Assembly: GCF_004310685.1 (NCBI RefSeq)
Contig: NZ_SISG01000001.1
Location: 1,364,001-1,428,000, forward strand
Length of the DNA: 64,000 bases
Reading direction: 5' to 3'
Origin: Glaciihabitans arcticus
GTDB lineage: Bacteria; Actinomycetota; Actinomycetes; Actinomycetales; Microbacteriaceae
The notes under the pieces were generated by a model that was not told the DNA's origin, searched no databases, and saw nothing but the letters and a program-made list of their open reading frames with translations. Numbering within the stretch: position 1 is the first letter of the stretch; each line of letters starts with the position of its first letter. This document shows positions 16,846 to 25,695 of the stretch, piece by piece. The translations under genes and the position numbers were made by a program.

Positions 16846-17330
16846 TAGTCGACCTGCTGCCCCGCGATGGCCCCGGTCGTCTCGTACTCGGCCAGCTGCG
16901 CGATGCGTCGCACGTGGCGCTCCTCGCCGGTGAACGGGGTGCTGATGAAGGTGTCGACGAACAGCTTCACCTCGTCGACCGAGTGCTGGCGAGCACCGAT
17001 GGAGATGACGTTGGCATTGTTGTGGTCGCGCGCGAGTTCGGCGGTAGAAACGTTCCAGACGAGGGCCGCACGCGCGCCGGTCACTTTGTTCGCGGCGATC
17101 TGCTCACCGTTGCCGGAGCCGCCGAACACGAGTCCGAGTGCCTCGACGCCCGCCTCCTGGTCGCGCACAGTCGCACTGGCGGCATTGATGCAGAAGCTCG
17201 GGTAGTCGTCGAGCGGGTCGTAGCTGGAGGGACCGTGGTCGATGACCTGGTGTCCCTGCGCGGTGAGGTGCGCTTGCAGATCCTGGCTGAACTCGAGGCC
17301 AGCGTGGTCGGTCGCGATGTGGATGCGCAT
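16845..17330 (-). CDS. rpiB: Ribose-5-phosphate isomerase B
   Basis: A 161-residue isomerase interconverting ribose-5-phosphate and ribulose-5-phosphate in the pentose phosphate pathway. The N-terminus MRIHIATDHAGLE and the phosphate-loop GGSGNGEQIAANK identify RpiB of the mycobacterial type, which uses glutamate as the catalytic base; the usual RpiB cysteine is not in that loop. The downstream NNANVISIGAR motif is also present. A TAGACT hexamer ends six bases before the ATG, indicating a leaderless transcript that continues into nei. Confidence 0.96.
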   Translation of the reverse strand: MRIHIATDHAGLEFSQDLQAHLTAQGHQVIDHGPSSYDPLDDYPSFCINAASATVRDQEAGVEALGLVFGGSGNGEQIAANKVTGARAALVWNVSTAELARDHNNANVISIGARQHSVDEVKLFVDTFISTPFTGEERHVRRIAQLAEYETTGAIAGQQVD

Positions 17331-17336
17331 GATCCC

Positions 17337-17342
17337 AGTCTA
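17337..17342 (-). promoter_or_regulatory. Candidate -10 box (TAGACT) for leaderless rpiB-nei mRNA
   Basis: TAGACT on the minus strand, six bases before the rpiB ATG. Confidence 0.5.
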
Positions 17343-17361
17343 GGGACGACCGCTGACGCGA

Positions 17362-17691
17362 TCAGCCCGTGACGTAGACCTTGCGCAGAGTCTCGGTGAC
17401 CGTCCAGACGGTGCGGGAGCCGGCATCCAGACGGCCGGTGGATCCGGGGCCGAGGGTCCAGAACGCACCATCCGCGAAAGCCACGGTCGCGACCCCGAAG
17501 AGCACAACAAAGAGCTCGTCCTCCTCGACGTCGCTCATCGCGCCCGGAGTCATCTCCCAGACGCCGTACTCGGCGTCGGCCAGCGTTCCGAGGGCAACCG
17601 AACCGGTCGAGGGCTCCCCCGCAACAACCTGCTCGGCGGGCACGGGGTCGTGAGCGAGGGAGACGGCCTGCGCCGCCACGAGGTCGATCAC
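17362..17691 (-). CDS. Small cupin-domain protein
   Basis: A 109-residue protein with a single cupin barrel: GVWEMTPGAMSD, the acidic DELFVVLFG and the closing RTVWTVTETLRKVYV match the Cupin_3/EutQ-like pattern. The classical metal-binding histidines are absent, so it may bind a small ligand without metal. The GTG start at 17691 overlaps the stop of the upstream flavoprotein gene as GTGA, so the two are translated together. In other bacteria such short cupins accompany gamma-glutamylputrescine oxidase-like genes, suggesting polyamine or amino-acid catabolism; that link is inference. Confidence 0.82.
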   Translation of the reverse strand: MIDLVAAQAVSLAHDPVPAEQVVAGEPSTGSVALGTLADAEYGVWEMTPGAMSDVEEDELFVVLFGVATVAFADGAFWTLGPGSTGRLDAGSRTVWTVTETLRKVYVTG

Positions 17692-19106
17692 GAGTCGAAA
17701 CCGAGGCCCGCGGCATTCAGCGTCTTGAGAAGCAGGTTGCGCTTGCCGCGGTTGTGGTCGGCCGCATTGAGGGCGGCGCGGGTGGCCTGTACGCCGAGGA
17801 ACGCGGCAGGCTCGGGCGGGAAGGGCGGCGGAACCCTGCGCACCATCTCGAGGGACGTGCGCTCGGTGTCGAGGCCACCGAGCCGGTCGAGCATGACATT
17901 CGCGGCGAAGCGGGTCGCCGCGACGCCCAGCCCGGTGTAGCCGGCGGCGTAGGCGACGCGACCCTGCCGGGCGAGGCCGAAGAAGGCGGTGAAGCGGGTC
18001 GAAGTGTCGATCACGCCGCCCCAGCGGTGGCTGAAGCGCACGCCCTCGAGCTGCGGGAAGGTCGTGAAGAAGTGGTTGGCGAGCTTCTCGTAGCTCGCCG
18101 GGCGGTCCTCGTACTCGGGCTTGATGTCGCCGCCGTAGTGGTAGATCGCGTCGTAACCACCCCAGAGGATGCGGTTGTCGGCGGTCAGCCGGTAGTAGTG
18201 GAACTGATTGGCGAGATCGGCAATGCCCTGCCGGCCCTCCCAGCCGATGCTCGCGAGCTGCTCGGCGGTGAGCGGCTCCGTCATCAGCACGTAGTCGTAG
18301 ACCGGCACGGTGTGCAGCTTGTAGCGCTTGAGGATCGACGGGAACGCGTTCGTCGCGAGCGCCACCTTCGACGCCCAGGCCGAACCGTGCCGGGTCTCGA
18401 CGACGACCGTTGTGCCCTCGGTGCGGGTGTCGATTCCGCGCACGGGCGAGTGCTCGAAGATTTCGACGCCGGCCTCTGCACAGGCCTTCGCGAGCTCGGC
18501 GACGAGCTTGCCCGGGTGGATCATCGCCGTGGCCCGCGTGCTCCACAGCCCCGCAAGGTAGGTCGGCGAGTTGACCTGCGCGCGCACGGCCGCCTCGTCG
18601 AGGTAGAGATCCACGTCGCTCGTCGACGACTCCAGCTCCCGCACCTGATACTTCTCGGTCGCGACCGAGAGGGTTCCGGTTCGCTCGAAGTCGACCTTCC
18701 AGCCGCGCTTCGCGACGGTCGCCTCGATCTCGTCGAGGTTTTCCAACCCCATGCGGTCGAGGGTCTCGAGTTCCTTCGGCCAGCGCCGCTGCCCGTTGTT
18801 CTCACCGTGGGTGAGGCTCGCCTCGCAGAAGCCGCCGTTGCGACCGGATGCCGCCCAGCCCACCGTGTTCGCCTCGAGGATCGCCACCCGCAGATCCGGG
18901 TCGCGCTCTTTGGCGAGCAGCGCCGTCCACAGCCCGGTGTACCCGCCGCCGACGACCACGAGGTCGAACTTCTCCTCGCTCTCGAGGCGTGGCCAGTTCG
19001 GGATGTCGAGGCTCTCCATCCAGAAGGGCGCGAGCTCGCTGGACGCGAGTGCGGACGTGATGAGTGCGGGGTTGGGATGTGAGCGGTCGAAAACCGTGGA
19101 TGCCAT
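17688..19106 (-). CDS. FAD-dependent amine/amino-acid oxidoreductase (DAO family, PuuB-like)
   Basis: A 472-residue flavoprotein of the D-amino-acid oxidase fold. The dinucleotide-binding VVVGGGYTGLWTALL is near residue 52, GWAASGRNGGF is the second FAD contact typical of PuuB/OrdL proteins, and AAGYTGLGVAATRFAA near the C-terminus closes the FAD site. Likely substrates are gamma-glutamylputrescine or related amines, but this is by family only. A TACGCT hexamer lies six bases before the ATG at 19106, which fixes the start. Coupled to the cupin gene by a 4-base overlap. Confidence 0.9.
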   Translation of the reverse strand: MASTVFDRSHPNPALITSALASSELAPFWMESLDIPNWPRLESEEKFDLVVVGGGYTGLWTALLAKERDPDLRVAILEANTVGWAASGRNGGFCEASLTHGENNGQRRWPKELETLDRMGLENLDEIEATVAKRGWKVDFERTGTLSVATEKYQVRELESSTSDVDLYLDEAAVRAQVNSPTYLAGLWSTRATAMIHPGKLVAELAKACAEAGVEIFEHSPVRGIDTRTEGTTVVVETRHGSAWASKVALATNAFPSILKRYKLHTVPVYDYVLMTEPLTAEQLASIGWEGRQGIADLANQFHYYRLTADNRILWGGYDAIYHYGGDIKPEYEDRPASYEKLANHFFTTFPQLEGVRFSHRWGGVIDTSTRFTAFFGLARQGRVAYAAGYTGLGVAATRFAANVMLDRLGGLDTERTSLEMVRRVPPPFPPEPAAFLGVQATRAALNAADHNRGKRNLLLKTLNAAGLGFDS

Positions 19107-19112
19107 GCCGCA

Positions 19113-19118
19113 AGCGTA
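19113..19118 (-). promoter_or_regulatory. Candidate -10 box (TACGCT) for leaderless flavoprotein mRNA
   Basis: TACGCT on the minus strand, six bases before the ATG at 19106. Confidence 0.45.
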
Positions 19119-19191
19119 CCGATTTGTAGTCTGGCCCTCAGGCGGAGAGAAGCGCACAATGAGGTGAACGAACTGTCCAGTGGAGGCCGCC

Positions 19192-19866
19192 ATGCGCCAT
19201 TTCTCCCCCGTTCCCGATTCCGTGCCCGTTCTGAGCCGCGGACGCCATCGATCCGCCCGCGGCGGTGCCTGCTTCATGGAGTTCGCGTCGTACCTCGCCG
19301 GCGAACGCTGGAGCGACCACCCGACCTGCACACACCCCGCCCTTGCCTCCCTCGCGCGCGCGGTGAACGACACAACGACCGATGCCGGGCGGTCGGCACT
19401 CGCGCCGATGATCCCCTCGGTCGTGGGCCTGAACGGAGGCGACCCACGCATCGCGCTGATTGTCTGCACCCTCGCGGCCACCGCAGCCCTTCCCATCGCG
19501 GCGGAGAGTCGACAGCGCGCCCTCGCTGCTGGACTCGTGCGGTGCGAGATGGGCGCGGCGAGCGCCGAAGGAGCGGTCGGGGTGCGGTTGCGCCGCGACA
19601 TCCGCTCGGCTCTCGAATCGGCGCCGGGCGCGGAGAAGTGGGCTCGAGAGTTCACCGCCGACGTGGGCGGCTCGATCGGCGGCCTGGACGCGAGGTCCTT
19701 CGACCTGCTGCTCGGCCTCGCGGTCACCGGTATCGCCGAGGCGTGCATCACCGACCCCGACGCCGTGCTGCGCCAGCTGCTCGCCGACGCCATCGAGGAG
19801 ACAATTGCGCTGCTGCGGGCGCCGGTCGTGTACGAAGTCGGCAACCGCGCCGTGTTCGTCGCCTGA
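19192..19866 (+). CDS. Conserved hypothetical protein
   Basis: A 224-residue, mainly helical protein that I do not recognise. It has no signal peptide; a weakly hydrophobic stretch (IALIVCTLAATAALPIAA) near residue 90 could be a buried helix. A GGACFMEFASYLAGERWSD segment near residue 25 looks conserved and contains a cysteine. The ATG at 19192 was chosen over the GTG at 19180 because GGAGG sits at the right distance from it. It lies 83 bases before pepN on the same strand and is divergent from the flavoprotein gene. Confidence 0.7.
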   Translation: MRHFSPVPDSVPVLSRGRHRSARGGACFMEFASYLAGERWSDHPTCTHPALASLARAVNDTTTDAGRSALAPMIPSVVGLNGGDPRIALIVCTLAATAALPIAAESRQRALAAGLVRCEMGAASAEGAVGVRLRRDIRSALESAPGAEKWAREFTADVGGSIGGLDARSFDLLLGLAVTGIAEACITDPDAVLRQLLADAIEETIALLRAPVVYEVGNRAVFVA

Positions 19867-19949
19867 CGCGGGAGTCCAACTACAGTTGATTGCTGTGCCG
19901 TCGTCGATCACGGCAGCGCCCAGTCAAAGCCCCAACAAAGGAGTGCCGC

Positions 19950-22490
19950 GTGCCCGGAGAGAACCTGACTAGAGTCGAAGCCCAGGAGCGCGCAGCGCTC
20001 GTCGACGTGCAGAGCTACGAGATCGATCTCGACCTCACGACGGGGCCGGAGATCTTCCGCAGCAGCACCACGGTGCGGTTCACGGCGAAAGCCGGGGCGT
20101 CGACGTTCATCGATGCGCTCACCCGCACCGTGCACTCGGTCACCCTCAACGGCACCGCACTCGACGCGGCGAGCGTGAGTGACGGAGTTCGCATCCAGCT
20201 CGACGACCTGGCCGAGGAGAACGTGCTCGAGGTCGTCGCCGACGCCGAGTACACGAACTCGGGCGAGGGACTTCACCGATTCGTCGACCCGGTCGACAAC
20301 GAGGTGTACCTGTACACGCAGTTCGAGGTGCCCGACTCGCGTCGCGTCTTCGCCGTGTTCGAGCAGCCCGACCTCAAGGCCACGTTCCAGTTCACGGTCA
20401 CCGCGCCCGCAGCGTGGGAGGTCGTGAGCAACCAGACGACGCCGGAGCCCGTCGTGAACGGCGAAAACGGTACCTGGACGTTCGCGCCCACCCCGATCCT
20501 GTCGAGCTACGTCACGGCGCTCATCATGGGACCGTACGCGGTTGTGCGCGACCAGCTCACGTCGAGCGACGGCCGCGTCATCCCGCTCGGACTGTTCGCT
20601 CGCAAGTCGCTCAGCCAGTTCCTCGACTCCGACTACATCTTCGAGAAGACCCGCCAGGGCTTCGAGTACTACGAGGCGAAGTTCGACTACGCCTACCCGT
20701 TCGAGAAGTACGACCAGCTGTTCGTGCCCGAGTTCAACGCGGGCGCGATGGAGAACGCCGGCGCGATCACCTTCACTGAGACCTACGTGTTCCGCTCGAA
20801 GGTGACCGACGCCATCAAGGAGCGTCGCGTCGTCACGATCCTGCACGAGCTCGCGCACATGTGGTTCGGCGACCTCGTCACCATGAAGTGGTGGAACGAC
20901 CTGTGGCTGAACGAGTCGTTCGCCGAGTGGGCGTCGACCATCGCGACCGCAGAGGCCACCGAGTGGACCGAGGCGTGGACCACGTTCCAGGCCATGGAGA
21001 AGAGCTGGGCCTACCGCCAGGACCAGCTGCCCTCGACCCACCCCGTCGTCGCGACCATCAACGACCTCGAAGACGTGCAGGTCAACTTCGACGGCATCAC
21101 CTACGCCAAGGGCGGTTCGGTGCTCAAGCAACTCGTCGCCTGGGTGGGCATCGACGCGTTCTTCGCCGGTGTCGCCGCGTACTTCAAGAAGCACGCGTAC
21201 GGTAACACCGAGCTGAGCGACCTGCTGCGCGAACTCGAGATCACGAGTGGACGCCAGCTCGGCGAGTGGTCGAAGCTCTGGCTCGAGACCGCTGGCGTGA
21301 ACACTCTGCGCCCCGAGATCGTCACCACGCCCGACGGCACGATCAAGTCGTTCGACGTCGTTCAGACCGCGGCCGTGGACTACCCGACGATCCGCCCGCA
21401 TCGCCTCGCGATCGGTTTCTATGCGCTTGAGGATGGGCAGCTCGTGCGCAAGCACCGCGTCGAGATCGACGTCGACGGAGAGAGCACCGCGGTCAACGAG
21501 CTCATCGGACTCGAGAAGCCCGCGCTCGTGCTGATCAACGACGACGACCTCGCCTACGCAAAGGTGCGTCTCGACGAGGAGTCCCTCGCGGTCGCCATCG
21601 AGCACCTCAAGGACATCGAGAATCCGCTCGCCCGTGCCATCGTGTGGGGCTCGGTCTGGGACTCGACGCGCGACGCCGAGACCAAGCCCGCCGACTACGT
21701 GCGCCTCGTGCTCGGTAATATCGCGACCGAGACCGAGTCGACGACCATTCGCACGACCCTCACGCAGCTCGGAACGGTGGCCCGGGCCTACGTGGACCCC
21801 GCCGAGCGAGCCGCCACCATCGAGCACGTCGGCGACTCGCTTTGGGCCCTCGCCCAGGGCGCTGAAGCCGGATCGGACGCGCAGTTCCAGTTCGTGAAGT
21901 TCTTCGCGAACCTGGCCTCGACGCCCGCGCACGTGGAGGCGCTGCAGGGACTGCTCAACGGCAGCTCCGCGCTCGAGGGACTCGAGATCGACACCGACCT
22001 GTCGTGGGAGCTGCTCGAGGGTCTCGTGTTGAACGGCGCTGCCGGTAGCGCCGAGATCGACGCGGCACTCGCGAAGGACAACACCGCCAACGGTGCACAG
22101 GCGGCCGCCCGTGCCCGCGCGACGGCCCCGACCGAGGAGGCCAAGCTCGCCGCGTTCGCGCTGCTCGTGGACTCCGACGAGCAGCCGAACACTATCGTGC
22201 GCCAGACCGCGATGGGGTTCCAGCACACGAACGACCCCGTGTCGCTCGAGGCGGTCGTCGAGAAGTACTTCTCGAGCCTCACCACTATCTGGAAGAACCG
22301 CAGCTACCACATCGCCGAGACGCTCATCGTGGGGCTCTATCCCGCGCCGCTCGCCTCTCAGGCACTCGTGGACGCGACCCGCGCATGGCTCGACGCCAAC
22401 CCCGAGACCCCGGCCCTGCGTCGCCTCGTGACGGAGAACCTCGCAGGTGTCGAGCGCGCGCTGCGTGCCCAGGCGAAGGACGCGAGCTAG
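19950..22490 (+). CDS. pepN: Aminopeptidase N (M1 zinc metallopeptidase)
   Basis: An 846-residue cytoplasmic exopeptidase that removes N-terminal residues from peptides, working downstream of Clp in protein turnover. The exopeptidase motif GAMEN is at residues 265-269; zinc ligands His299, His303 (HELAHMWFGD) and Glu322 (NESFAEW) are spaced as in M1 enzymes, and the C-terminal ERAP1-like helical domain is complete. The start is GTG at 19950, with GGAG ten bases earlier; the longer reading frame from 19890 lacks a site. A strong hairpin terminator follows. The gene is also near clpP, tig and rpiB in mycobacteria. Confidence 0.96.
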   Translation: MPGENLTRVEAQERAALVDVQSYEIDLDLTTGPEIFRSSTTVRFTAKAGASTFIDALTRTVHSVTLNGTALDAASVSDGVRIQLDDLAEENVLEVVADAEYTNSGEGLHRFVDPVDNEVYLYTQFEVPDSRRVFAVFEQPDLKATFQFTVTAPAAWEVVSNQTTPEPVVNGENGTWTFAPTPILSSYVTALIMGPYAVVRDQLTSSDGRVIPLGLFARKSLSQFLDSDYIFEKTRQGFEYYEAKFDYAYPFEKYDQLFVPEFNAGAMENAGAITFTETYVFRSKVTDAIKERRVVTILHELAHMWFGDLVTMKWWNDLWLNESFAEWASTIATAEATEWTEAWTTFQAMEKSWAYRQDQLPSTHPVVATINDLEDVQVNFDGITYAKGGSVLKQLVAWVGIDAFFAGVAAYFKKHAYGNTELSDLLRELEITSGRQLGEWSKLWLETAGVNTLRPEIVTTPDGTIKSFDVVQTAAVDYPTIRPHRLAIGFYALEDGQLVRKHRVEIDVDGESTAVNELIGLEKPALVLINDDDLAYAKVRLDEESLAVAIEHLKDIENPLARAIVWGSVWDSTRDAETKPADYVRLVLGNIATETESTTIRTTLTQLGTVARAYVDPAERAATIEHVGDSLWALAQGAEAGSDAQFQFVKFFANLASTPAHVEALQGLLNGSSALEGLEIDTDLSWELLEGLVLNGAAGSAEIDAALAKDNTANGAQAAARARATAPTEEAKLAAFALLVDSDEQPNTIVRQTAMGFQHTNDPVSLEAVVEKYFSSLTTIWKNRSYHIAETLIVGLYPAPLASQALVDATRAWLDANPETPALRRLVTENLAGVERALRAQAKDAS

Positions 22491-22510
22491 CGGTACATCC
22501 CGAGTCATTG

Positions 22511-22541
22511 AGAGCCCGGCACCACTCTGGTGCCGGGCTCT
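22511..22541 (+). terminator. Terminator of pepN
   Basis: Perfect 14-bp stem AGAGCCCGGCACCA/TGGTGCCGGGCTCT with a CTC loop, 20 bases after the pepN stop. The T tract is short (TTGTGG). Confidence 0.85.
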
Positions 22542-22614
22542 TGTGGTACCCGAGTACGACGCGAGGGCGCAGAAGATGGTGCCGCGGGTCGATGGGGCGG
22601 GGCATCCCTTTTTC

Positions 22615-22620
22615 TAGCCT
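22615..22620 (+). promoter_or_regulatory. Candidate -10 box (TAGCCT) for leaderless ABC transporter operon
   Basis: TAGCCT ends six bases before the ATG at 22627, after a T-rich stretch CCCTTTTTC. Confidence 0.5.
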
Positions 22621-22626
22621 TGAAGC

Positions 22627-23553
22627 ATGATCACCGCAGAAGGACTCAGCAAGCGTTACGGCGCCAAGACCGCCGTGAACGACATCAGTTTCACCGTTCA
22701 GCCGGGGCAGGTGACCGGCTTCCTCGGCCCGAACGGCGCCGGCAAATCGACGACCATGCGTATGGTCGTCGGCCTCGACCGGCCGAGCGCGGGCAGCGTG
22801 CTCGTCAACGGCAAGCGCTACGCCGAGCACACCGCACCGCTCCGCGAGGTCGGCGCCCTGCTCGACGCGAAGGCCGTGCACACGGGTCGCTCCGCCTACA
22901 ACCACCTGCTCGCCATGGGCGCGACCCACGGCATCGGCAAGGCGCGCGTGCGTGAAGTGATCGGGATGACCGGACTCGAGTCCGTCGCCGGCAAACGCGT
23001 CGGCGGCTTCTCGCTCGGCATGGGCCAGCGCCTCGGAATCGCGGCAGCGCTGCTCGGGGATCCGGCGACACTCATCCTCGACGAACCGGTCAATGGGCTC
23101 GACCCGGACGGCGTGCTGTGGGTGCGCACCCTGGTCAGGTCGCTCGCCGCCGAGGGACGCACCGTGTTCCTCTCCTCGCACCTCATGAGCGAGATGGCTG
23201 TCACCGCCGATCACCTCATCGTGCTCGGCCGTGGCTCGATCATCGCGGACGCCCCGATGAAGGACATCCTCGCCGCGGCATCCGGCACCTCGGTGCGCCT
23301 GCGCAGCCCGCAGGCCGCAGCCCTCGCCCAGGCGCTCGCCGCTCCCGACGTGACCGTCGCGTCCGCCGAGAGCGACCAGCTGACCATCACCGGCCTGAGC
23401 GCTGCGCAGGTCGGCGAGACCGCCGCCCGTGCAGGCATCGTGCTGCACGAGCTCACTCCCGGCAACGCCTCCCTCGAAGAGGCCTACATGGAACTCACCC
23501 GCGACGACGTCGAATACTCGACCGGCGCCCTCACCCAGGAGGTAGCTCGATGA
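22627..23553 (+). CDS. ABC transporter ATP-binding protein (CcmA/DrrA type)
   Basis: A 308-residue ATPase of an exporter. Walker A GPNGAGKST is at residues 34-42, the signature is SLGMGQRLGIA, as is usual for this subfamily, Walker B is TLILDEPVNGLDPDG, and the switch histidine is in LSSHLMSEM. A C-terminal DrrA-like extension follows. With the downstream permease it forms an export system, and the two-component genes just behind suggest envelope-active compounds as substrates, as with many Gram-positive detoxification modules. Translation of the permease starts within its stop codon (ATGA). Confidence 0.93.
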   Translation: MITAEGLSKRYGAKTAVNDISFTVQPGQVTGFLGPNGAGKSTTMRMVVGLDRPSAGSVLVNGKRYAEHTAPLREVGALLDAKAVHTGRSAYNHLLAMGATHGIGKARVREVIGMTGLESVAGKRVGGFSLGMGQRLGIAAALLGDPATLILDEPVNGLDPDGVLWVRTLVRSLAAEGRTVFLSSHLMSEMAVTADHLIVLGRGSIIADAPMKDILAAASGTSVRLRSPQAAALAQALAAPDVTVASAESDQLTITGLSAAQVGETAARAGIVLHELTPGNASLEEAYMELTRDDVEYSTGALTQEVAR

Positions 23554-24383
23554 GCACCGCAACCATCACCGCCCCGCCCGTGCCCGCCCGAACCAGTTCG
23601 GGCTCAGGCCTGAGCGCGCCGGGCGTCATCCGGTCTGAATGGATCAAACTGCGCTCCCTGCGCTCGACCATCTGGTCGTACGCGATCGTGGTCATCGTGT
23701 CGCTCGGGATGGCGTTCCTGCTCTCGAGCACCCTCGGAAACAGCGACTTCGGACCCCTGATTGACTCCCCCGAGCGCACCCTGCTGCAGGCCGCGACCTT
23801 CGGCACCACGTTCGGCGTGCTCGTCGTCGCGGTGCTCGGTGTGCTGGTCATCAGCGGCGAGTACACGACCGGCATGGCCCGCTCGACGTTCACGGCCGTG
23901 CCGAAGCGCCTCGGCGCCCTTGCCGCGAAGGCCGTTGTGCTCTTCGTGTCGACCTTCGTGGTGGGGCTCATCAGCTCGGTCGCGTCCGGCGCTCTCGCCT
24001 TCTTCGTGCTGGCCTCGAACGGCGTGCACCCGGAGATCACCGGCGAGGTCGTCACGGGCGTGCTGCTCGCCTCGCTGTATCTCGCCGCGGTGTCCCTGTT
24101 CGCGCTCGGCCTCGGCACGATCCTGCGCTCGAGTGCGGGTGGCATCGCCGCGGCGCTCGGTGTGCTGCTCCTGCTGCCGACCATCCTCATGGTGTTCGCG
24201 AGCGTCACGCAGGCCGAGTGGGCGGCGAACCTCATCCCGTACCTGCTCGTCAATGCCGGCGAGGCCATGATCCTGCCGAGCGCCGACGGACTGGCGCTGT
24301 GGGAGTCGGCGCTCACCGTCGGGTTGTGGGCGGCTGTGCCGCTGGCTATCGGGGCCGTGCTTCTCAAGCGCCGCGACGTCTAG
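23550..24383 (+). CDS. ABC transporter permease (ABC-2 type)
   Basis: A 277-residue membrane subunit with six hydrophobic segments: about 42-60, 90-115, 140-165, 180-200, 205-230 and 250-270. The cytoplasmic N-terminus leads into IRSEWIKLRSLRSTIW, a typical start of bacitracin- and lantibiotic-export permeases, and GEYTTGMARSTFTAVPKR follows the second helix as in this family. The ATG overlaps the stop of the ATPase gene by four bases. No substrate can be assigned. Confidence 0.9.
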   Translation: MSTATITAPPVPARTSSGSGLSAPGVIRSEWIKLRSLRSTIWSYAIVVIVSLGMAFLLSSTLGNSDFGPLIDSPERTLLQAATFGTTFGVLVVAVLGVLVISGEYTTGMARSTFTAVPKRLGALAAKAVVLFVSTFVVGLISSVASGALAFFVLASNGVHPEITGEVVTGVLLASLYLAAVSLFALGLGTILRSSAGGIAAALGVLLLLPTILMVFASVTQAEWAANLIPYLLVNAGEAMILPSADGLALWESALTVGLWAAVPLAIGAVLLKRRDV

Positions 24384-24390
24384 CAGCGTG

Positions 24391-24396
24391 TAGCGT
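24391..24396 (+). promoter_or_regulatory. Candidate -10 box (TAGCGT) for leaderless histidine kinase mRNA
   Basis: TAGCGT ends six bases before the GTG at 24403, so the kinase/regulator pair may have its own promoter beside read-through from the transporter. Confidence 0.45.
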
Positions 24397-24402
24397 TCCA
24401 AC

Positions 24403-25695
24403 GTGACTTCACCCCCGGGTTCCCTCGACTGGCCAGCGCCGGACGAGGGAACCCGTTTGTCCGAGGCCGACCTGCGCATGCCGCGCACGCCCGGTGTGAT
24501 CCGCAGGTTCTGGGCCCGGCACCCGCGCCTCACCGACTCACTCATTGCGATCGGGTACTGGCTCGGGGCGATCGGACTGACCCTGCTCACCGCTGCGGTC
24601 CCTCGCTCTGAGGTGACGCCCAAGCCGATCCCCATGGTCATCGCCGGGCTCGTGGTGCTGACCATCGCCGCCGGAGCGCTGCTGTTCCGTCGCTCCCGGC
24701 CATGGATTCCCGTCTTCGCCGCGTGGGCGGGCACACTTGCGGCGGCTCCGCTCATCGGCTTCTCCGACCTCGCGCTCATCCCGATCGCCGTCTACGGACT
24801 CGCCATCTACCGGTCGGCGCGTGCCGCCTGGATCGCCTACGCCGCCTCAGTGCCGATCTCCACGATCGCGTACCTCCTGTCGTCGCCGACCGACAACACG
24901 GACACCGGCATCGTCGGGATGACGCTCGACGGCGGCGTGCCTGCCGCGGTCTTCCTGCTGATCGTTGTGCTGGTCGCCATCAACATCGGCAACCGCAGGC
25001 GTTACGTGACCGCCCTGATCGACCGGGCCGCCCGGTTGGAACGTGAACGCGAACAGCTCGCTCGACTCGCCGCCCTCGACGAGCGCAGCCGTATCGCCCG
25101 GGAGATGCACGACATCGTCTCGCACAGCCTCACCGTGATGGTCACGCTGGCCGAAGGCTCCGCCGCGATCGCGCCCGAGGATGCGGAGCGCGCTCGTGAC
25201 GGGATGCGCCGGGTCGCCGAGACGGGACGATCCGCCCTGACCGACATGCGCCGGATGCTCGGCGTTCTGAACGAGAACGAGGTGGCGGAACTCGCACCCC
25301 AGCCCGGCGTCGTCGACCTGCACGAACTCGTCGAAGGCTTCCGCACTGCCGGACTCCCGGTGCGATTCGTCTCCCGCGGACAGGAGCCAGGGGATCCCGC
25401 CCTGCAGCTCGCCGTGTACCGCATCGTGCAGGAGTCACTCACGAACGTGCTCAAACACGCGCTCGGCCCGGCGGACGTCGAGGTCGACGTGCGGTTCCGA
25501 CGCGGCTCGACGTCGATCGTCGTCACGGATGACGGCGCACCCTCCACGGAGCCCATCGGCACTGGCGGGCACGGCACCGTCGGCATGCGCGAACGGGTGG
25601 CCGTGTACGGCGGCACGCTCGAGAGCGCACCCTGCCCGACCCGCGGCTGGCGCCTCGCCGCCACCCTCAATCACGACAGGAGCGGAGACGCATGA
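24403..25695 (+). CDS. Sensor histidine kinase (HisKA_3), partner of the ABC exporter
   Basis: A 430-residue kinase with five hydrophobic segments between about residues 46 and 200 and no large extracytoplasmic domain, the intramembrane-sensing layout. His236 is the phosphoacceptor in REMHDIVSHSLTVM; the ATPase domain has the N box YRIVQESLTNVLKHA and the G box VTDDGAPS...GHGTVGMRERV. It overlaps the response regulator by ATGA. The context suggests that it detects a substrate of the upstream exporter and controls that operon; this is inference. The N-terminal ~45 residues are Pro- and Asp-rich. Confidence 0.92.
   Translation: MTSPPGSLDWPAPDEGTRLSEADLRMPRTPGVIRRFWARHPRLTDSLIAIGYWLGAIGLTLLTAAVPRSEVTPKPIPMVIAGLVVLTIAAGALLFRRSRPWIPVFAAWAGTLAAAPLIGFSDLALIPIAVYGLAIYRSARAAWIAYAASVPISTIAYLLSSPTDNTDTGIVGMTLDGGVPAAVFLLIVVLVAINIGNRRRYVTALIDRAARLEREREQLARLAALDERSRIAREMHDIVSHSLTVMVTLAEGSAAIAPEDAERARDGMRRVAETGRSALTDMRRMLGVLNENEVAELAPQPGVVDLHELVEGFRTAGLPVRFVSRGQEPGDPALQLAVYRIVQESLTNVLKHALGPADVEVDVRFRRGSTSIVVTDDGAPSTEPIGTGGHGTVGMRERVAVYGGTLESAPCPTRGWRLAATLNHDRSGDA

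Noticed and set aside
19908-22508. 866-codon open frame opposite pepN
   Set aside because: Shadow of pepN; composition is Val/Glu/Arg/Leu only and no motif, whereas pepN has every catalytic residue.
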